DNA of 64,000 nucleotides, from NCBI GenBank assembly GCA_937876985.1, contig CALEFT010000009.1:1-64000 (forward strand), read 5' to 3'. Made by a program: the position numbers and the translations under genes. Positions 61,901-64,000 of the stretch are shown piece after piece. Each line of letters opens with the position of its first letter. The first letter of the stretch is position 1. This DNA is from an uncultured Clostridia bacterium (lineage in GTDB: Bacteria; Bacillota; Clostridia; Saccharofermentanales; Saccharofermentanaceae). The notes under the pieces are model-generated. The model ran no database searches. It was not told the origin of the DNA and was given only the letters and a program-made list of their open reading frames with translations.

Positions 61901-63396
61901 TTCGTATGAGATCTCTTGTAGTTGCCATGGAAGAAAGAGAGCATCTACAAAATAACAAGTCTAGTCTTGATAAGGCAAAGGACCTCTTATCTTCTGATTC
62001 ATATGTTATTAATCGAGTTGAGTTTACTAAGGAGAACAAGAAGGAGCATACTATTATCGCTCCACAGATGGATCCTATTCCGTTTGAGTTCCTTGAGGCT
62101 GGATTTAGAAATTCTGGCTACAAGATGCGTGTTCTTAAGAAGGCGACTAGAGAAGATATCGAGTGTGGTCTTAGATTTGTAAATAACGATGCTTGCTTCC
62201 CATCGATTATCGTTGTTGGTCAGATGATTAACGAGATTTTGAAAGGTGAGCTTGATCCTAATTATGTAACACTAGCTATTACTCAAACTGGTGGTGGCTG
62301 TCGTGCGACAAATTATATTGCATTCTTAAGAAAGGCTCTTAAGGAAGCTGGATATCCACAGATTCCAGTTATTGCTATTTCTGCTCAGAGATTTGAGAAG
62401 AATGAGGGCTTTAAGTATACGCCAAAGATAATTAATGATGTGCTTAGATCACTAACCCTTGGTGATATGGTAACTACACTTCTTCTTAGAACGAGACCTT
62501 ATGAGCTTGTTCCTGGAAGTGCAAATGCACTTTACTCCTATGTTAACCAGATTGGTCGTAGACTAATTAATAAGCACGGAAACTTTGATAATGAGACCAA
62601 GCGTTATGATGAGGTAATGCCAAATTCTTATTATTCTAAGTCTCCAGAAGAGAAGAAGAAGATTCGTGATGTATTGGCCGACATCGGTGTTGATATGGAG
62701 AATATTCCAACAGTAAAGAGTACAAAGAAGTTTATTAAGCTTGCTGTTGAGCTTTTCGATAAGTTGCCATTAAGGGATGAGCCTAGAAAGCCTAGAGTTG
62801 GTATCGTTGGAGAGATTTTGGTTAAATTCCATCCGGATGCTAACAATGATGCAATCGATGTTATCGAGGCAGAGGGTTGTGAGGCTGTGCTTCCAGGAAT
62901 GGTAGACTTCTTCTTGTACTGCGCATATAACCCAATTTGGGCTTCTGATAATCTTGGTAGATCAAAGAAGACGAAGTTTATCAATAAGCGTGTAATTGAT
63001 GTGATTGAAGCATATCGTAAACCAATTAATGAGGCTTTTGCTAAGACAAATGGTAAGTTTATGAAGACTGAGAGAATACAGGAGCTTGCTAAGCTTTCTG
63101 GTTCTGTATTAAGCTGCGGTAATGCATGTGGCGAGGGCTGGTTCTTGACAGCCGAGATGATTGAGCTTATTGAAGAGGGCGTGCCAAATATTATTTGTGC
63201 GCAGCCATTTGCTTGCTTGCCTAACCATGTTACTGGTAAGGGAATGATTAAGGAATTAAGAAGACAATATCCACAGTCAAATATTATTCCAATTGACTAT
63301 GACCCAGGTGCATCTGAAGCAAATCAGCTTAATAGAATTAAGCTTATGATTACTACTGCAAAGCAGAATCATTTGTGGGAACAGGAGCATTCATAA
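58981..63396 (+). CDS. Acyl-CoA dehydratase activase fused to 2-hydroxyglutaryl-CoA dehydratase-like domains
   Basis: This 1471-residue protein has two tandem ASKHA activase domains (BcrAD/BadFG/HgdC type). The first (about 4-262) has MGIDIGSTTIKIVLLEDEKI with NGTCAGGTGAFID and SRCGVFAKSD. The second (about 316-580) has LGIDAGSTTTKAVVI with NEACSSGCGSFIQ and TRCTVFMNSKV. These Cys pairs are positions of a subunit-bridging [4Fe-4S] cluster. A DUF2229/CoA-dehydratase-like region follows (about 670-900, IGIPRVLNQYENYPFW, PSESVCYPAKLVHGH). The C-terminal part (about 1040-1400) has the HgdA/B-like NDACFPSIIVVGQ, GGCRATNYIAFL and VLSCGNACGEGWFL cysteines. This large fused form is widespread in Firmicutes; its substrate is unproven. 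The GGAAGGG ribosome binding site is slightly distant from ATG 58981. polA follows by 27 bp. Confidence 0.92.
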   Translation: MKYKMGIDIGSTTIKIVLLEDEKIVYSEYRRHHSDISGVLNSLFDEVKEKFPELTTKVTITGSGGLSVANWLGLDFIQEVMAETVAINKYHPETDVIIELGGEDAKITYMHPVLEQRMNGTCAGGTGAFIDQMAQLLQTDADGLNNFAKDYRSLYTIASRCGVFAKSDLQPLINEGAAKEDLAASIYQSVVNQTIAGLACGRPIRGHVAFLGGPLFFNSELRRAFERTLEDNVESFWMPEEAQIYVALGAALSCKGDDILLDELVSRFQNKEGFTPDIIRIDPLFSSEEERKAFDERHKKTTIDVYPLEQQSGDLFLGIDAGSTTTKAVVINKDGQLVYTYYASNKGNPVMSAVTILKDIYSKLPENARLAYSCVTGYGENIIKAALGVDIGEIETMAHFQSAKFFCPDVDFIIDIGGQDMKCMRIRNGVIDSIMLNEACSSGCGSFIQTFAQTLEMDAHSFSLEALKATNPVDLGTRCTVFMNSKVKQAQKEGASVGDISAGLSYSVVRNALYKVIKIRDTEQLGKNIVVQGGTFLNDAILRCFELVSKREVIRPNVAGLMGAFGAALIAKKRATKKDTNELKVTTLLDSNSLDKFEMTTENTRCENCANHCKLTIATFSNGKKFVSGNRCEKGEGKVDGQVTEKLPNMFKYKYDRLFSYKPLSDKEATRGVIGIPRVLNQYENYPFWFTVLTKLGFSVKISARSTHMLFEKGMETIPSESVCYPAKLVHGHIENLISRGIKTIFYPDVPYEQNENVNSGNHFNCPIVCSYPEVIRNNVDAIKEQNIRFLNPFMPLDDLMCVAEKLVTTFDYLGVTREEAIEAVRAGEAEYKAFKADIKAKGVEICNMLEKEGKKGIVLSGRPYHIDPEIHHGIPEMINSLGLAVLTEDSIASPGLLARPIRVVDQWMYHSRLYEAAAFVISKPYLELVQLTSFGCGLDAVTSDQVQEILEQSGKLYTLLKIDEVSNLGAARIRMRSLVVAMEEREHLQNNKSSLDKAKDLLSSDSYVINRVEFTKENKKEHTIIAPQMDPIPFEFLEAGFRNSGYKMRVLKKATREDIECGLRFVNNDACFPSIIVVGQMINEILKGELDPNYVTLAITQTGGGCRATNYIAFLRKALKEAGYPQIPVIAISAQRFEKNEGFKYTPKIINDVLRSLTLGDMVTTLLLRTRPYELVPGSANALYSYVNQIGRRLINKHGNFDNETKRYDEVMPNSYYSKSPEEKKKIRDVLADIGVDMENIPTVKSTKKFIKLAVELFDKLPLRDEPRKPRVGIVGEILVKFHPDANNDAIDVIEAEGCEAVLPGMVDFFLYCAYNPIWASDNLGRSKKTKFINKRVIDVIEAYRKPINEAFAKTNGKFMKTERIQELAKLSGSVLSCGNACGEGWFLTAEMIELIEEGVPNIICAQPFACLPNHVTGKGMIKELRRQYPQSNIIPIDYDPGASEANQLNRIKLMITTAKQNHLWEQEHS

Positions 63397-63423
63397 GGCT
63401 TTTTCTAGTGAAAGGGAAAATCT

Positions 63424-64000
63424 ATGCGAGAGAAATTACTGCTAATTGATGGTTATTCTATAATGTATCGTGCACATTTTGCTTATGCAGGAAGAGCGAT
63501 GCTTACAGCACCTGATGGTACGCCAACGGGTGCAATTAGTGGTTTTTTCAATATGGTATGTAGCGTAATTGACGAGATTAAGCCAGAGAGAGTTTGTGTT
63601 CTGTTTGATGTTAGTGGCAAGACCTTCAGACATGAACTATATTCTGAATATAAGGGAACTCGTAAGCCGATGCCGGAAGAACTTCGTGTTCAGATGCCTA
63701 TTCTTAAGACTTTGCTTGACAAGATGGGTATTGCTAGATATGAGAAGCCTAGATTTGAAGCAGATGACCTTATTGGTACATTGTCTCTTGAAGCAAGCAA
63801 TAGCGGAATGGATGTATATATCTATTCTGGTGATCATGATGACTATCAGCTAATTGATGAGCATGTAATTCAGATAATGCCTGGAAGTGGTAAGAATCCA
63901 AGAAAGTTTATTACTCTGGAAGTTTTTGCCGAGGACAACAAGGGTATTACTCCAAAGGAATTCATTACTGTAAAGGCCTTAATGGGTGATAATTCAGATA
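63424..64000 (+). CDS. polA: DNA polymerase I, 5' part (runs off the window)
   Basis: ATG 63424 opens a frame that stays open to the window end (192 codons). The sequence MREKLLLIDGYSIMYRAHFA, then TPTGAISGFFNMV, VCVLFDVSGKTFRHELYSEYKGTRKPMPEELRVQ, FEADDLIGTL and YSGDHDDYQL is the N-terminal 5'-3' exonuclease domain of PolA, with the acidic metal ligands visible. The later polymerase domain lies beyond the window, so a separate small exonuclease cannot be excluded. AAAGGGAAAATCT precedes the start. Confidence 0.9.
   Translation, partial: MREKLLLIDGYSIMYRAHFAYAGRAMLTAPDGTPTGAISGFFNMVCSVIDEIKPERVCVLFDVSGKTFRHELYSEYKGTRKPMPEELRVQMPILKTLLDKMGIARYEKPRFEADDLIGTLSLEASNSGMDVYIYSGDHDDYQLIDEHVIQIMPGSGKNPRKFITLEVFAEDNKGITPKEFITVKALMGDNSD

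Overview
The window looks like about 64 kb of ordinary chromosome from an anaerobic, Gram-positive Clostridia-type bacterium. My best guess is the Lachnospiraceae/Oscillospirales area; no genus can be fixed from sequence alone. The reasons are strong AGGAGG-type ribosome binding sites, SigA-like promoters with many extended -10 elements, a Thr T-box leader, lipoprotein signal peptides, a 2-hydroxyacyl-CoA dehydratase/activase homologue, a ThrRS without TGS domain, and IMP synthesis by PurO plus a stand-alone AICAR formyltransferase. Composition is moderately AT-rich and coding density is high. There are no rRNAs, insertion sequences, phage genes or CRISPR arrays.

Layout. 1-6.9 kb: MutS-like ATPase, cytidylate-kinase-like protein, yqhQ-prmC-DUF951 block, a minus-strand VOC-domain protein and an EbsC/YbaK deacylase. 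7-9.4 kb: two lipoproteins, a GH5 glycosidase and a CapA-type protein. 9.5-12.5 kb: leuCDB. 12.5-17.6 kb: ppx and ppk1 (polyphosphate) and galM. 17.6-21.6 kb: a membrane protein, then on the minus strand an RluF-type pseudouridine synthase and a PhoR/PhoP-type two-component system. 21.8-29.9 kb: six consecutive acidic lipoprotein genes, at least four of them mosaics of shared modules. 29.9-32.2 kb: RNA-modification enzymes and an HD protein. 32.2-35.8 kb: carB behind a short leader ORF with its own terminator. 35.9-41.4 kb: FAD dehydrogenase, two AT-rich glycosyltransferases and an ABC-F ATPase. 41.5-47.4 kb: purine operon purE-purF-purN-purO-AICARFT-purD. 47.4-52 kb: nadD-yqeK fusion, rsfS, comEA-like gene, T-box and thrS. 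52.1-57.1 kb: tRNA-Pro(CGG) on the minus strand, MATE, SulP, thyA-folA. 57.2-64 kb: a small conserved protein, a decayed intergenic region, an unknown protein, a 1471-residue activase/dehydratase fusion and the 5' end of polA.

How genes work together. The purine genes give a partial de novo pathway; purK, purC, purB, purL and purM are not here. carB supplies carbamoyl phosphate for pyrimidines and arginine. thyA and folA form the usual dTMP/folate pair. ppx-ppk1 control polyphosphate and lie about 5 kb from a PhoPR-like system whose upstream region carries a direct repeat with 11-bp period, the form expected of an OmpR-family binding site.

Most unusual signals: (1) a candidate pyrBI-style UTP-sensing attenuator in front of carB; (2) a PurF whose glutaminase nucleophile Cys is Ser and whose neighbouring glutamine-site residues are altered, while its iron-sulfur cysteines and PRTase loop look intact; (3) a dispersed motif, TGCTTTTCGAGAGGGG, present as three identical 16-bp intergenic copies, with a core GCTTTTCG found at least 21 times on both strands; (4) the modular lipoprotein locus, which includes a duplicated C-terminal module together with its downstream terminator.
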